NCBI GenBank assembly: GCA_016705475.1
Contig: JADIYD010000002.1
Location: 1 to 41,182, forward strand
DNA from: Betaproteobacteria bacterium
GTDB taxonomy: Bacteria; Pseudomonadota; Gammaproteobacteria; Burkholderiales; Rhodocyclaceae
Direction: 5' to 3'
DNA length: 41,182 bases
Both the position numbers and the translations under genes were made by a program. This document shows positions 7,982 to 18,595 of the stretch, piece by piece. The notes beneath the pieces are model-generated. The model did not search any database, was not told the DNA's origin, and saw nothing but the letters and a program-made list of their open reading frames with translations. Position 1 is the stretch's first letter; each line of letters starts with the position of its first letter.

Positions 7982-10065
7982 ATGAAAAACAACCAACCTA
8001 TTACGCAGAGGGAAGTCCTCTTTCCGCCGAACTGTTACCTGGTCTCCAAAACCGACCTCAAGGGCATCATCACCCAGGCCAATGATGCTTTTGTCGCTAT
8101 CAGCGGTTTCACCCGGACAGAACTGATCGGCAGCAGTCACAACGTTGTCCGCCACCCGGAAATGCCCGCAGCCGCCTTCGCTGACCTCTGGAAGACGGTC
8201 AAGGCCGGCCTTCCGTGGCGCGGAGCCGTCAAGAATCGCTGCAAAAACGGGGACTATTACTGGGTCGAAGCCTTTGTTGTTCCTCTCAAGAAAAATGGCG
8301 AAATCACCGGCTACATGTCGGTACGTACGCCGCTGGCAGCGGACAAGAAACAGGCTGCCGAGGCGCTCTACCGGGCGGCCGGCAGCACCGGCAAGCTGCC
8401 GGAAAACGCTCGGCGCAGCATTCCGCTCGCTGCTCGCCTGTGGGCTGCAATGGGTGCGCTGCTCGTTCTGATGGGAATAATCGGATTTTTCGGCCTGCGC
8501 AACCTTGCTGAAACCAATCAGGAACTGAATTCGATGTATCGCGAGAATCTCGTGCCGTCGAATACGGTCAGTCGCATGATGTTCCTGCTCGCCGACAATC
8601 GTTCGCAAGTCATGCTGGCCCTGCAGCACGATCCGACGAGTCCCTTCGTCAAAATGCATGAACATCCCGTCGACATGCACGTCAATGCGACATTGAAAAA
8701 TCGCGAGGAAATCAACAGCCTGCTCGAAACCCTGAAGAAGCTGACGCTGACCGACACCCAGAAGGCCTTGCTCGACAAGTTCTCCGAAAGCCGCGAGAAA
8801 TTCTCGAAGGAGGGCGTCAACGCCGCCCGTGGCCTGATAGCAGAGGGCAAGTTCAACGAGACGAACGTGGTTCTGCTGACCAAGATCAACCCGCTCTATG
8901 CTGAGCTCCGTCGCAACGGCGAGGCGCTGATCCAGCAACTCAGCAGCGACGCCGAAGCGCGTTACGTCAAGGCGGAGAAGGAATATGCCTCGGTGCGCAA
9001 CACAAGCATCGGGCTGATGATCTTTGCAGTCTTGATCACACTGGTCGGCGGCGGCCTTCTTATTCGCTCCATCGTCGCCCCGATGCGCAAGGCCGTTGCC
9101 CATTTCGACCGGATCAGCGAAGGAAAACTGACCGACGAGATCGACATCCATGGGCGCGATGAAACGGGTCTGTTGCTATGTAACCTCGGGGTCATGCAAG
9201 GCACCATCAAAGCCATGCTCGACGAAATCAGCACGGCGGCAAATAGTATTGACGAGCGAAGCAAGCTGCTAGAGGCGCAAATGATCCAGGTCTCGACGCA
9301 GTCCGTGCAGCAACAGGCCAGTGTCGAAGGCGTGGCTGCAGCCACCGAGGAATTCAGCCAGTCGGTTCAGGAAGTAGCGGCCAATGCAGAGGAAACCGCA
9401 TCGGCAGCCCGCGACTCGCAGACCCAGGTCAAGCTCAGCAACACCAACATCAGCCAGAGCATGGCGGCAACGACACGTGTCGTCGAGGCTGTCACCGCCT
9501 CGAACGCCACGATCGACCAGCTAACAAGTCGATTGCCAAGATTGGCGACATCACCCGCGTTATTGCCGACATTGCCAGCCAGACCAACCTGCTCGCCCTT
9601 AACGCGGCCATCGAGGCCGCCCGGGCCGGCGAACAGGGCCGAGGTTTTGCCGTTGTTGCCGACGAAGTTCGCAAGCTGGCCGAAAGAACGACAACGTCGA
9701 CGGCTGACATCAACAACACCGTCAACGAGATTCAGTCGGTGACCGCACAGGCCGTGGCCAGCATGGACCTTGCCGCGCAGGAAGTGGATACCGGCATCGG
9801 CATGTTGCGCGAGAGCGTTGCCGGACTCGAAGGCATAACGAACTCGTCGAGCCAGGTATCGCTGATGGCCAGCCAGATTTCTGACGCAGCGCGGCAACAA
9901 GGTATCGCCGCCGAGGAAGTTGCCGGCAGTATGCAGCAGATTACCGACCTGATCGAGCAAAACACCTACTCGGCCAATGCGGCCAAGGAAATTTCCGAAG
10001 ACCTGCTCCAGACCTCGCACCAGCTTGAGGCGGTGATCGCATCGTTCGAGCTCTATCGACGCTGA
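7982..10065 (+). pseudogene. PAS-domain methyl-accepting chemotaxis protein with one frameshift
   Basis: Aer-like chemoreceptor. From ATG 7982 there is an N-terminal PAS domain (about 15-125; NCYLVSKTDLKGIITQANDA, then the GFTRTELIG region), TM1 (LWAAMGALLVLMGIIGFFGL, about 167-186), a roughly 170-residue helical periplasmic region, TM2 (IGLMIFAVLITLVGGGLLI), HAMP, and the signalling domain. A single base is missing near 9523 (CAGCTAACAAG where CAGCTGAACAAG is expected). The frame therefore stops at 9742, while the rest, including the highly conserved hairpin tip DIASQTNLLALNAAIEAARA and EQGRGFAVVADEVRKLAERT, continues in the next frame to the stop at 10065. The corrected protein has about 694 residues. 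As written the receptor cannot contact CheA/CheW. A one-base sequence error would fully explain it. Confidence 0.85.
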
Positions 10066-10089
10066 GCGGCCATTTGCAGCGACTACAAT

Positions 10090-10115
10090 GGGGGCTTTCG
10101 AGCTCCCTTTTTTTT
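10090..10115 (+). terminator. Terminator after the chemoreceptor gene
   Basis: GGGGGCT pairs with AGCTCCC (one G-T pair) across a TTCG tetraloop and is followed by TTTTTTTT. It ends only 4 nt before the annotated dacB start codon. Confidence 0.75.
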
Positions 10116-10118
10116 GCC

Positions 10119-11597
10119 ATGTTCCAGCCCAACCCGACGCCAAACGTTCCGAAACAAAGCACTCTGCGGCTAAACATCGGCTTGTTGGCACTGGCCACAG
10201 CGGCCAGCCTGGCCCGCGCCGACCTGCCGCCCACCGTGCTGCAGGCCCTCAAAGCGGCGCAGATTCCGGCCACCAGCGTCGCCGTCGTGGTCCAGCCGGT
10301 CGATGCCGGCACCCCTCTGGTTGCCCACAATGCCGGCCGCGCGATGAACCCGGCATCGGTCATGAAGCTGGTCACCACCTACGCCGCGCTCGACTTGCTG
10401 GGACCGGCCTACACGTGGAAAACGACAGCCTGGACGGAGAATGCCGCGGTCGACGGGAATTTGAATGGCAATTTGCACCTGCGCGGCAGCGGCGACCCGC
10501 GCTTTGCCATCGAGCACCTGACCGCCCTGCTCCGCCAGATACAGGTGCGCGGCATTCGCCGGATCGACGGCGATATCGTGATCGACCGCAGCGTTTTCAA
10601 CATCCCGGCCATCGACCCCGGCGCCTTCGACGACAAGCCGATGCGCCCCTACAACGTGGGGCCTGACGGCTTTCTGCTTAATTTCCGCGCCCTGCGCTTC
10701 ACGCTGCAAGCCGACAACGGGCGCCCCCGCGTGCTCATGGAAACGCCGAGCGAGGGCCTGCGTATCGACAACCAGTTGCGCGCTGGCGACGGCGCCTGCG
10801 GCAGCAACTGGAAGGATCTGATCCAGGTTCGGCTGATTCCGGAAAACCACGGCAATCGGCTGGAGTTCACCGGCAGTTACTCGGCACTGTGTGGCGAAAA
10901 GCCGCTCAGTCTGGCGCCATTGTCCGCCGAGGCCCAAACCAGTGGGCTGATCCGCGCGCTCTGGAAGGAGCTCGGCGGCACACTGAACGGCCAGGTCCGC
11001 GCCGGCAATGTGCCAGTCGGTGCCAGGCTGCTCACCCAGCACGAATCGGCGCCGCTGGCCGACGCGGTGCGCGATATCAACAAGTTCAGCAACAACGTCA
11101 TGGCGCGGCAGGTTTTCCTGACCATCGGCAGCGATAGTGCCCCCGCCACCGCCGAGCGCGCTCGGCAGCGCATCGCCGACTGGCTGGCCGGCCGTAATCT
11201 GCGCTTTGCCGAACTGGTCCTCGACAACGGCTCCGGCCTTTCACGCAGCGAGCGGATCAGCGCCGACAGCCTCAACCGCCTGCTGCTTGACGCCTGGCGC
11301 AGCCCGGTGATGCCGGAGTTCGTGGCCAGCATGCCGATCGTCGGCATCGACGGCACGATGAAGAAACGGCTCAACGGCTCCGATGCCACGGGCCGCGCCC
11401 ACATCAAGACCGGCACGCTCGACAGCGTGAAAACCGCCGCCGGATTCGCGCTGGACAGCCAGGGCCGGCGGCATGCCGTCACTTTCTTCATCAACCATCC
11501 GCGCGCCCAGACCGGTGGCGCGGCCATTGACGCCCTGCTCGTCTGGGTTGCCCAGCGGCGGGCGGGCGAAAAGATGCCGGCGCTGGAAAATGAATGA
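10119..11597 (+). CDS. dacB: D-alanyl-D-alanine carboxypeptidase/endopeptidase (PBP4, DacB)
   Basis: Periplasmic peptidoglycan hydrolase of the S13 family that removes terminal D-Ala and cleaves DD cross-links. All three active-site motifs are present: SxxK as SVMK (nucleophile in AMNPASVMKLVTTYAAL, about residue 85), SxN as SNN (NKFSNNVMARQ), and KTG as HIKTGTLDSVK. The large insertion between SxxK and SxN is typical of PBP4. The N-terminus has a signal-like hydrophobic core (LNIGLLALATAASLARA, about 19-35). ATG 10119 gives 492 residues, a normal length, but it lies 4 nt after a terminator T-run and has no clear Shine-Dalgarno sequence. The true start or promoter arrangement is therefore uncertain. 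The stop overlaps the next gene by 8 nt. Confidence 0.9.
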   Translation: MFQPNPTPNVPKQSTLRLNIGLLALATAASLARADLPPTVLQALKAAQIPATSVAVVVQPVDAGTPLVAHNAGRAMNPASVMKLVTTYAALDLLGPAYTWKTTAWTENAAVDGNLNGNLHLRGSGDPRFAIEHLTALLRQIQVRGIRRIDGDIVIDRSVFNIPAIDPGAFDDKPMRPYNVGPDGFLLNFRALRFTLQADNGRPRVLMETPSEGLRIDNQLRAGDGACGSNWKDLIQVRLIPENHGNRLEFTGSYSALCGEKPLSLAPLSAEAQTSGLIRALWKELGGTLNGQVRAGNVPVGARLLTQHESAPLADAVRDINKFSNNVMARQVFLTIGSDSAPATAERARQRIADWLAGRNLRFAELVLDNGSGLSRSERISADSLNRLLLDAWRSPVMPEFVASMPIVGIDGTMKKRLNGSDATGRAHIKTGTLDSVKTAAGFALDSQGRRHAVTFFINHPRAQTGGAAIDALLVWVAQRRAGEKMPALENE

Positions 11598-12282
11598 ACA
11601 CCCGGCCTTTCCGGCTGATCTCCTGAACCAGTCCGGCATCAACCGGCAGCACGTCTTCAACCTGGATGCGCTGCCGACCGAGGTAATGGCTACGCTGGGC
11701 AACACCGACGGCTACCGGCAACTGATCCTGCTCGGCCACGGCGGGCGACACCTCTGGGAATGCGTCAAGGCCTGCGGCATCAGTGGCGATCATCCGATCG
11801 ACGATTATTGCCGGCAAACGGTCAGCCACTGGTTTGCCGGCTACCTGCCCGGCCGGCGCTACCGGATGCTTTACCCCGGCGAACAGCCGGTCGGCCTGCA
11901 GCAGTTGGGCACGCTGGCTGGCTGGCATCAACCTTCGCCCTTCATGGTCGGCATCGATACCGAATGGGGCAGCTGGTTCGCCTACCGCGCCGCCCTGCTC
12001 GCCGATACTGATTTTTTGCCTTTTTTACCGGTCGACCGCAGCAGCCCCTGCAAAACCTGCCAGGAAAAGCCCTGCATCGCAGCTTGCCCCGCTAACGCCC
12101 TCGAAGGCGGGGATTTTTCGCTGCAGAAGTGCATTGCCTACCGCCGGCGCACCGGGTCAAAATGCCAGTTCACCTGCCTGGCGCGGGTTGATTGCCCTGT
12201 TGGCGCGGAACATCGCTACGACGACGAGCAACTGCGTCACAGCTATGGCAGGTCGCTTGAGGACCTGAAGAAATATTTTTGA
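11590..12282 (+). CDS. QueG-like 4Fe-4S ferredoxin-domain protein, short form
   Basis: A 230-residue protein related to the iron-sulfur half of epoxyqueuosine reductase (QueG), but well short of QueG's roughly 350-380 residues and lacking a recognisable cobalamin-domain N-terminus. A cluster motif CKTCQEKPCIAACP (about 154-167) is followed by further Cys at KCIAYRR, KCQFTCLARVDCP, enough ligands for one or two 4Fe-4S clusters. It starts at ATG 11590, inside the end of dacB (8-nt overlap), so it is probably co-expressed with it. It could be an uncharacterised ferredoxin-like electron carrier or a reduced QueG paralogue. Function is not established, and I would not call it queG. Confidence 0.75.
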   Translation: MNEHPAFPADLLNQSGINRQHVFNLDALPTEVMATLGNTDGYRQLILLGHGGRHLWECVKACGISGDHPIDDYCRQTVSHWFAGYLPGRRYRMLYPGEQPVGLQQLGTLAGWHQPSPFMVGIDTEWGSWFAYRAALLADTDFLPFLPVDRSSPCKTCQEKPCIAACPANALEGGDFSLQKCIAYRRRTGSKCQFTCLARVDCPVGAEHRYDDEQLRHSYGRSLEDLKKYF

Positions 12283-12327
12283 ATCTGGCAGCGCCCTGGC
12301 CATCAGGCCAAGGCAGAGGCAGGGCCG

Positions 12328-14270
<1,943 letters not shown>

Positions 14271-14271
<1 letters not shown>

Positions 14272-14687
14272 CAACCGACCGGTCTGACACCAAACAAGGC
14301 CAGCCAGCCGCGGATGACGCGATAGCCGACCCACAAACCAAGGATAGCGATCAATATCCAGGCGAGCGGGATGCCGATGATGGTGATGACCAGCAGGCCA
14401 TAGAAAAACAAACCAAGCAGCGTGAACCAGAAGGTGCGAATCTGCCAGCGAAAATGGCTTTCCAGCCAGGTGCCGTTGACGTCGCTGCGCTTGAGGTAGT
14501 TGAGAAAGACCGCACAGAGCGACGGCAACCCGAAAACGAAGCCGCCAGCGATGGTCGCCGCCGACGTAATGCCAACGATGACCGCAATCGCATGCAGGCC
14601 GTAAATGAAATGGGTGAGCTGGACGAGCGAGGGGCGAACGCCCTGCAGATCAGGCGCGGGCGTAGTTTGTGGCACAGGTTCCTGCAT
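14271..14687 (-). CDS. DUF4870-type small membrane protein
   Basis: A 138-residue protein with three or four hydrophobic segments: HAIAVIVGITSAATIAGGFV (about 31-50), FWFTLLGLFFYGLLVITIIG (about 86-105), and IPLAWILIAILGLWVGYRVI (about 106-125). The domain resembles DUF4870, whose function is unknown. The N-terminus is soluble and Pro/Gln-rich (MQEPVPQTTPAPDLQGVRPS). The start follows the likely GNAT stop by 3 nt, and its stop overlaps the kinase start (TGATG), so it is embedded in the operon. It could help anchor or modulate the neighbouring kinase, but nothing in the sequence shows this. Confidence 0.8.
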
Positions 14688-14690
14688 GGC

Positions 14691-15181
14691 TCAGTCCTCG
14701 GAAATGTTTTTTGCATCAACAGCGCATTGCCCGCCTTGGGGTCGAGCACATAGGGTGCAAACCCGAACGATGTATAGCATGCCATCGCCATCGAGTTTCT
14801 GGAAAGAACTTCCAGCGTCAGTTTGCAGCAGCCTAGCTGGCTGGCGCGCTGTTCAGCCCAAGCCAGCAGGGCCTTGCCGATGCCCTGGCCGCGCAAGCCA
14901 TTGATCACCACGACGTCATGAACATTGAGCAAGGGCCGCGCGGCAAAAGTGGAAAACCCGGCGAAGCAGTCGATCAGACCGACCGCACGACCGTCGAGCC
15001 AGGCCAGCGCCCCGTGGAAGCCGGGCACCTCGCGGATGGTGTGCACGAGATTGAGCTTGGCGTAGTCGGACAGGCCATCGCCACCACCCATCGGGTCCTG
15101 CGCGTAGTGATCGAGCAGGCCAAGCCAGATTTCGGCCTGGGCGAGGTCGTTCAGATCGAGCGGGATGACCGTAACGCTCAC
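14691..15181 (-). CDS. GNAT-family N-acetyltransferase, probable C-terminal frameshift
   Basis: Acetyl-CoA-dependent acyltransferase of unknown substrate. From GTG 15181 (GTGA overlap with the ubiD stop) the protein reads SVTVIPLDLNDLAQAEIWLG, with the acetyl-CoA-binding segment VVINGLRGQGIGKALLAWAE (motif Q/RxxGxG/A, about residues 93-112) and a C-terminal NSMAMACYTSFGF typical of the fold. The frame as written does not stop where expected. It runs on across the next gene to 14351. In the frame one base away it would end MQKNISED and stop at 14691-14693, 3 nt before the DUF4870 start. The switch coincides with a run of six T on the plus strand (14707-14712), so loss of one base there is the simplest explanation. 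The restored length is 163 residues. Confidence 0.75.
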
Positions 15182-16641
15182 AGACCAAGATCCTGCCACA
15201 TGGCGTCGACCTTCTTCTTCACGCCCTCATCCATGACAATCGGCCGCCCCCATTCGCGGCTCGTTTCGCCCGGCCATTTGTTGGTCGCATCGAGGCCCAT
15301 CTTGGAACCGAGGCCGGCCACCGGGCTGGCGAAGTCGAGGTAGTCGATCGGTGTGTTGTCGACCAGCGTCGTGTCGCGCGTCGCGTCCATGCGCGTCGTC
15401 ATCGCCCAGACCACTTCCTTCCAGTCGCGGATGTCAATGTCGTCGTCAACGACGATGATGGTCTTGGTGTACATGAACTGGCGCAGGAAGCTCCAGATGC
15501 CGAACATGATCCGCTTGGCGTGGCCGGGGTATGCCTTCTTGATGCTGACGATGGCCATGCGGTACGAGCAGCCTTCCGGCGGCAGGTAGAAATCGACGAT
15601 CTCCGGGTACTGCTTCTGGAGCAGCGGCACGAACACCTCGTTGAGCGCGACGCCGAGCACGGCCGGTTCGTCGGGCGGCTTGCCGGTGTAGGTGCTGTGA
15701 TAGATCGGATTCTTGCGCATGGTCATGCGCTCGATGGTGAATACCGGGAATTCGGCCTGCTCGTTGTAGTAGCCGGTGTGATCGCCATATGGCCCTTCGA
15801 GCGCCATCTCGCCGGGATGAATGACCCCTTCGAGGACGATTTCAGCCGAAGCCGGCACTTGCAAAGCGGAGCCGAGGCATTTGATCAGCTCGGTCTTGCC
15901 GCCGCGCAGCAGCCCGGCAAATTGGTATTCGGACAGCGAATCGGGCACGGGCGTCACGGCGCCGAGGATGGTCGCCGGATCGCAACCCAAGACGACGGCG
16001 ACCGGGAACGGTTGTCCCGGGTTGGCCAGTTGAAACTCGCGAAAATCCAGCGCCCCGCCGCGATGCGCCAGCCAGCGCATGATCACCTTGTTCGGCCCGA
16101 GTACCTGCTGGCGATAGATGCCAAGGTTCTGCCGATTCTTGTGCGGCCCCTTGGTGACGACCAGACCCCAGGTGATCAGCGGCGCCACGTCGCCCGGCCA
16201 GCAATGCTGGATCGGCAATTTCGCCAAATCGACATCCTTGCCCTCCCAGACGATTTCCTGACACGGTGCCGACGACACCGTTTTTGGCGCCATGTTCATG
16301 ACCTGCTTCAAGATCGGCAGCTTGTCCCAGGCATCCTTGAGGCCCTTCGGCGGCTCGGGCTCCTTGAGATAGGCGAGCAGCTTGCCGACCTCGCGCAGGG
16401 CGCTCACCGATTCCTCGCCCATGCCAAGCGCCACCCGCTTGGGCGTGCCGAACAGGTTGGCGAGAACCGGGATGGTATGGCCTTTTGGTTTCTCGAACAG
16501 GATGGCCGGCCCTTCGGCGCGCAGCACGCGGTCGCAGATTTCGGTCATTTCGAGACGGGTATCGACCTCGACGCCGACGCGTTTCAATTCGCCGGTTTTT
16601 TCCAGTTGCGACATGAAGTCGCGCAAGTCGTGATATTTCAT
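15178..16641 (-). CDS. ubiD: UbiD, 4-hydroxy-3-polyprenylbenzoate decarboxylase
   Basis: Cytoplasmic decarboxylase of ubiquinone biosynthesis that depends on prenylated FMN made by UbiX. The 487-residue frame is full length. It begins MKYHDLRDFMSQLEKTGELK and contains the conserved metal/cofactor region NRQNLGIYRQQVLGPNKV (about 168-185), the E...R/D catalytic area around LEGPYGDHTGYYNE (about 281-294) with the expected Glu, and the C-terminal block DATNKWPGETSREWGRP. Its start overlaps the stop of the upstream cytochrome gene as ATGA, and its stop overlaps the GNAT start as GTGA. It is in the same run as ubiA, which makes its substrate. Confidence 0.97.
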   Translation of the reverse strand: MKYHDLRDFMSQLEKTGELKRVGVEVDTRLEMTEICDRVLRAEGPAILFEKPKGHTIPVLANLFGTPKRVALGMGEESVSALREVGKLLAYLKEPEPPKGLKDAWDKLPILKQVMNMAPKTVSSAPCQEIVWEGKDVDLAKLPIQHCWPGDVAPLITWGLVVTKGPHKNRQNLGIYRQQVLGPNKVIMRWLAHRGGALDFREFQLANPGQPFPVAVVLGCDPATILGAVTPVPDSLSEYQFAGLLRGGKTELIKCLGSALQVPASAEIVLEGVIHPGEMALEGPYGDHTGYYNEQAEFPVFTIERMTMRKNPIYHSTYTGKPPDEPAVLGVALNEVFVPLLQKQYPEIVDFYLPPEGCSYRMAIVSIKKAYPGHAKRIMFGIWSFLRQFMYTKTIIVVDDDIDIRDWKEVVWAMTTRMDATRDTTLVDNTPIDYLDFASPVAGLGSKMGLDATNKWPGETSREWGRPIVMDEGVKKKVDAMWQDLGL

Positions 16642-17261
16642 CGGATTCGGTAGGCCTGGTGACAGTGGGCACAGCTGCCGGTCAATTGCGGCAGCATGGC
16701 GGTGACGGTGTGTTGGTCGCCGGTCAGGGCAACGGTGGCGAAATCGCTGGCTGCCTTGTAGCCGTCAAAGGCAAGCGATTGCATGGCGGGTGGCATGTAC
16801 TGCTCCGGGCGCGCCGCATTCGGCAGCCGGTCGTGCTTGCCCCACACGGCGACGCCGAGACGGAGTTGGGCAATCTGCCCGGCTTCGACAACCTGCCCGG
16901 CGTTCAGGCGTTGCAGCACGGCATCGAGGGCGGCCATCCGGTCGCGCATCTCGGCCCGCATGGCTAGCCGTGCTGACGAGGGCATCTTTACCAGCTCCCG
17001 CTCATCCCGGGAGGAATCGGCTTCGGCTGGCGCAGGCACCGGAGCCGGCTTTATGCGCGTCGGATCGGCCACCTTGGCGCTCGCCGAGCTTGGCGCCGGC
17101 ACGGTCTTCCTCGCAGGGAGCGGCTTCTTGACCGCTACCGTCTTCTTTGCGGCGACCGTCTTCGCGGTGCTCACCTTCATCTTGGCCGGCGCCGTCGCGC
17201 CGAGCGTGCCCGGCGCCAGCGCGGCGCAGGCCAGCCCGACGAGGACGGCGGCTGGCTTCAT
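16638..17261 (-). CDS. Periplasmic c-type cytochrome with Lys/Ala/Pro-rich linker
   Basis: A 207-residue exported protein with an N-terminal signal peptide (PAAVLVGLACAALAPGTLGA). A long low-complexity linker rich in Lys, Ala and Pro (about 25-90) is followed by a helical domain ending in one heme-binding motif CAHCH close to the C-terminus (GSCAHCHQAYRIR). A C-terminal CxxCH is reminiscent of class II cytochromes (c'-like), but the axial ligand cannot be assigned. The domain matches the next gene upstream (PPAM...DG.KA.S.FATVA.TGD and LP.LT..C..CH), so the two are paralogues. Four-base ATGA overlaps on both sides couple it to that paralogue and to ubiD. Electron-transfer partner unknown. Confidence 0.8.
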   Translation of the reverse strand: MKPAAVLVGLACAALAPGTLGATAPAKMKVSTAKTVAAKKTVAVKKPLPARKTVPAPSSASAKVADPTRIKPAPVPAPAEADSSRDERELVKMPSSARLAMRAEMRDRMAALDAVLQRLNAGQVVEAGQIAQLRLGVAVWGKHDRLPNAARPEQYMPPAMQSLAFDGYKAASDFATVALTGDQHTVTAMLPQLTGSCAHCHQAYRIR

Positions 17262-17680
17262 CGCGTGCGATACGAAAAGTGACAGCCAACGCAGGCCGAC
17301 GTCAGGTTCGGCAGCAAGGCCAGCGCCTTGTCGCGGTCGCCGGTTTTGGCGACGGTGGCGAATTCGCTGACTGCCTTGTGGCCGTCCATGCCGATGCCGT
17401 GCATGGCCGGCGGCATGTGCGGGCCGGGCCGGGCATCGAAAGGCTTGCTGCGATGCTTGCCCATGGCCGACATGCCGAGCTTGGCCTCGGCTGCCTCGCC
17501 GGCTTCCCTGACCTTGCCTTCTGCCATCAGCGCCAGCACTTCATTGACCGCCAGCATGTTGTCGAGCATCTCCTGACGCAGCGACTCCTGCGCCGCTGCC
17601 GGCAACGGGGCCAGTTGGCGGGCGTCTTGCGCCAATGCTGCGGTCGACACGAAAAACAGGGCAAAAATGAACTGTTTCAT
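17258..17680 (-). CDS. Periplasmic c-type cytochrome, compact paralogue
   Basis: A 140-residue exported protein. It has a signal peptide MKQFIFALFFVSTAALAQD, a helical domain with MPPAMHGIGMDGHKAVSEFA (about 89-108), and the heme motif CVGCH in the last ten residues (TSACVGCHFSYRTR). It is the short form of its neighbour and lacks the Lys/Pro-rich linker. It overlaps ubiA by 4 nt upstream and its paralogue by 4 nt downstream, so translation of the whole set is coupled. A single C-terminal CxxCH suggests a cytochrome c'-like fold. Function in the cell is unknown; the position beside quinone-biosynthesis genes suggests a link to respiration, which is inference. Confidence 0.8.
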   Translation of the reverse strand: MKQFIFALFFVSTAALAQDARQLAPLPAAAQESLRQEMLDNMLAVNEVLALMAEGKVREAGEAAEAKLGMSAMGKHRSKPFDARPGPHMPPAMHGIGMDGHKAVSEFATVAKTGDRDKALALLPNLTSACVGCHFSYRTR

Positions 17681-18567
17681 ACGAAGATCCTTCCGGAAAC
17701 GATGAAATCAACAACGATGCCGATGAAAATCACCATGCCGACCCAGTTGTTATGCAGAAAAGCCTTGAAGCAGCGCATGCGGTCGCGGTCGCGAATCCAG
17801 GTGAAATGGAGGCCCATGATGTTGGCGGCGACGAACAGTCCGGCGTAGAAGGCAAGGCCGAGATGCAGCGTGAAGCCGACCCAGCCGATGATCGCCAGTG
17901 TCGCCGCGTAGCACAGCATCACGGCTGCCACATCGAAGCGGCCGAAGGTAATGGCCGACGTCTTGATGCCGATCTTGAGGTCGTCCTCGCGGTCGACCAT
18001 GGCGTATTCGGTATCGTAGGCCACCGCCCAGAATACATTGGCGAGCAGCAGCCACCACGCTTCGGCCGGCACGCCGCCGAGATGCGCCGCGTAGGCCATC
18101 GGGATGCCGAAGCCGAAGGCCACACCGAGATAGGCTTGCGGTATGGCCAGAAAGCGTTTGGTGAACGGGTAGCTGGCAGCCAGGAACACCGCCGGCACCG
18201 ACATCCAGATGACGAGCTGGTTGCCGAGCATCAGCACCAGGGCAAAGGCCGTCAACGACAGCCCGGCGAACAGCGCCAGCGCTTCCTTCGTTGTCACCTT
18301 GCCGGCGGTAAGCGGGCGTTCTTTGGTCCGTTCGACATGTTTGTCGAATTCACGGTCGGCGTAGTCGTTGATGACGCAGCCCGCCGAGCGCATGAGCACG
18401 GTACCCAGAACGAACACCCAGACGACCCACCAGTTCGGCCGACCCAGCGACGATAGCCAGAGTGCCCACAGCGTCGGCCAGAGCAGCAGCAGAATGCCAA
18501 TCGGCTTGTCGAGCCGCATGAGCTTTTCGTAGAGGTCGAGTTTTTCCCTGAGGGCGGGCCAGTTCAT
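17677..18567 (-). CDS. ubiA: UbiA, 4-hydroxybenzoate octaprenyltransferase
   Basis: Inner-membrane prenyltransferase that attaches the polyprenyl tail to 4-hydroxybenzoate in ubiquinone synthesis. It has 296 residues with about eight or nine TM helices. Both Asp-rich motifs are present: NDYADREFD (about 66-74) and DTEYAMVDREDD (about 184-195), which bind the Mg-pyrophosphate. The N-terminal KLMRLDKPIGILLLLWPTLW is typical of UbiA. First gene of the overlapping run ubiA-cytochrome-cytochrome-ubiD-GNAT-DUF4870-kinase. The 28-bp gap to the upstream unrecognised gene gives little room for a separate promoter, so that gene may belong to the same transcript. Confidence 0.97.
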   Translation of the reverse strand: MNWPALREKLDLYEKLMRLDKPIGILLLLWPTLWALWLSSLGRPNWWVVWVFVLGTVLMRSAGCVINDYADREFDKHVERTKERPLTAGKVTTKEALALFAGLSLTAFALVLMLGNQLVIWMSVPAVFLAASYPFTKRFLAIPQAYLGVAFGFGIPMAYAAHLGGVPAEAWWLLLANVFWAVAYDTEYAMVDREDDLKIGIKTSAITFGRFDVAAVMLCYAATLAIIGWVGFTLHLGLAFYAGLFVAANIMGLHFTWIRDRDRMRCFKAFLHNNWVGMVIFIGIVVDFIVSGRIFV

Positions 18568-18595
18568 CGGATGATTTTACCTTGGCCGGATGCGA

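Noticed and set aside
7979..9151. 390-codon minus-strand open frame opposite the chemoreceptor
   Set aside because: The plus strand encodes recognisable PAS, TM and HAMP segments; the antisense product has no family features.
12283..12327. Possible bidirectional terminator between the QueG-like and kinase genes (TGGCC-ATCA-GGCCA)
   Set aside because: Short 5-bp stem and no T-run on either strand; too weak to annotate.
15520..16653. Long plus-strand frame opposite ubiD
   Set aside because: Antisense of a full-length ubiD; no start signal and biased composition.
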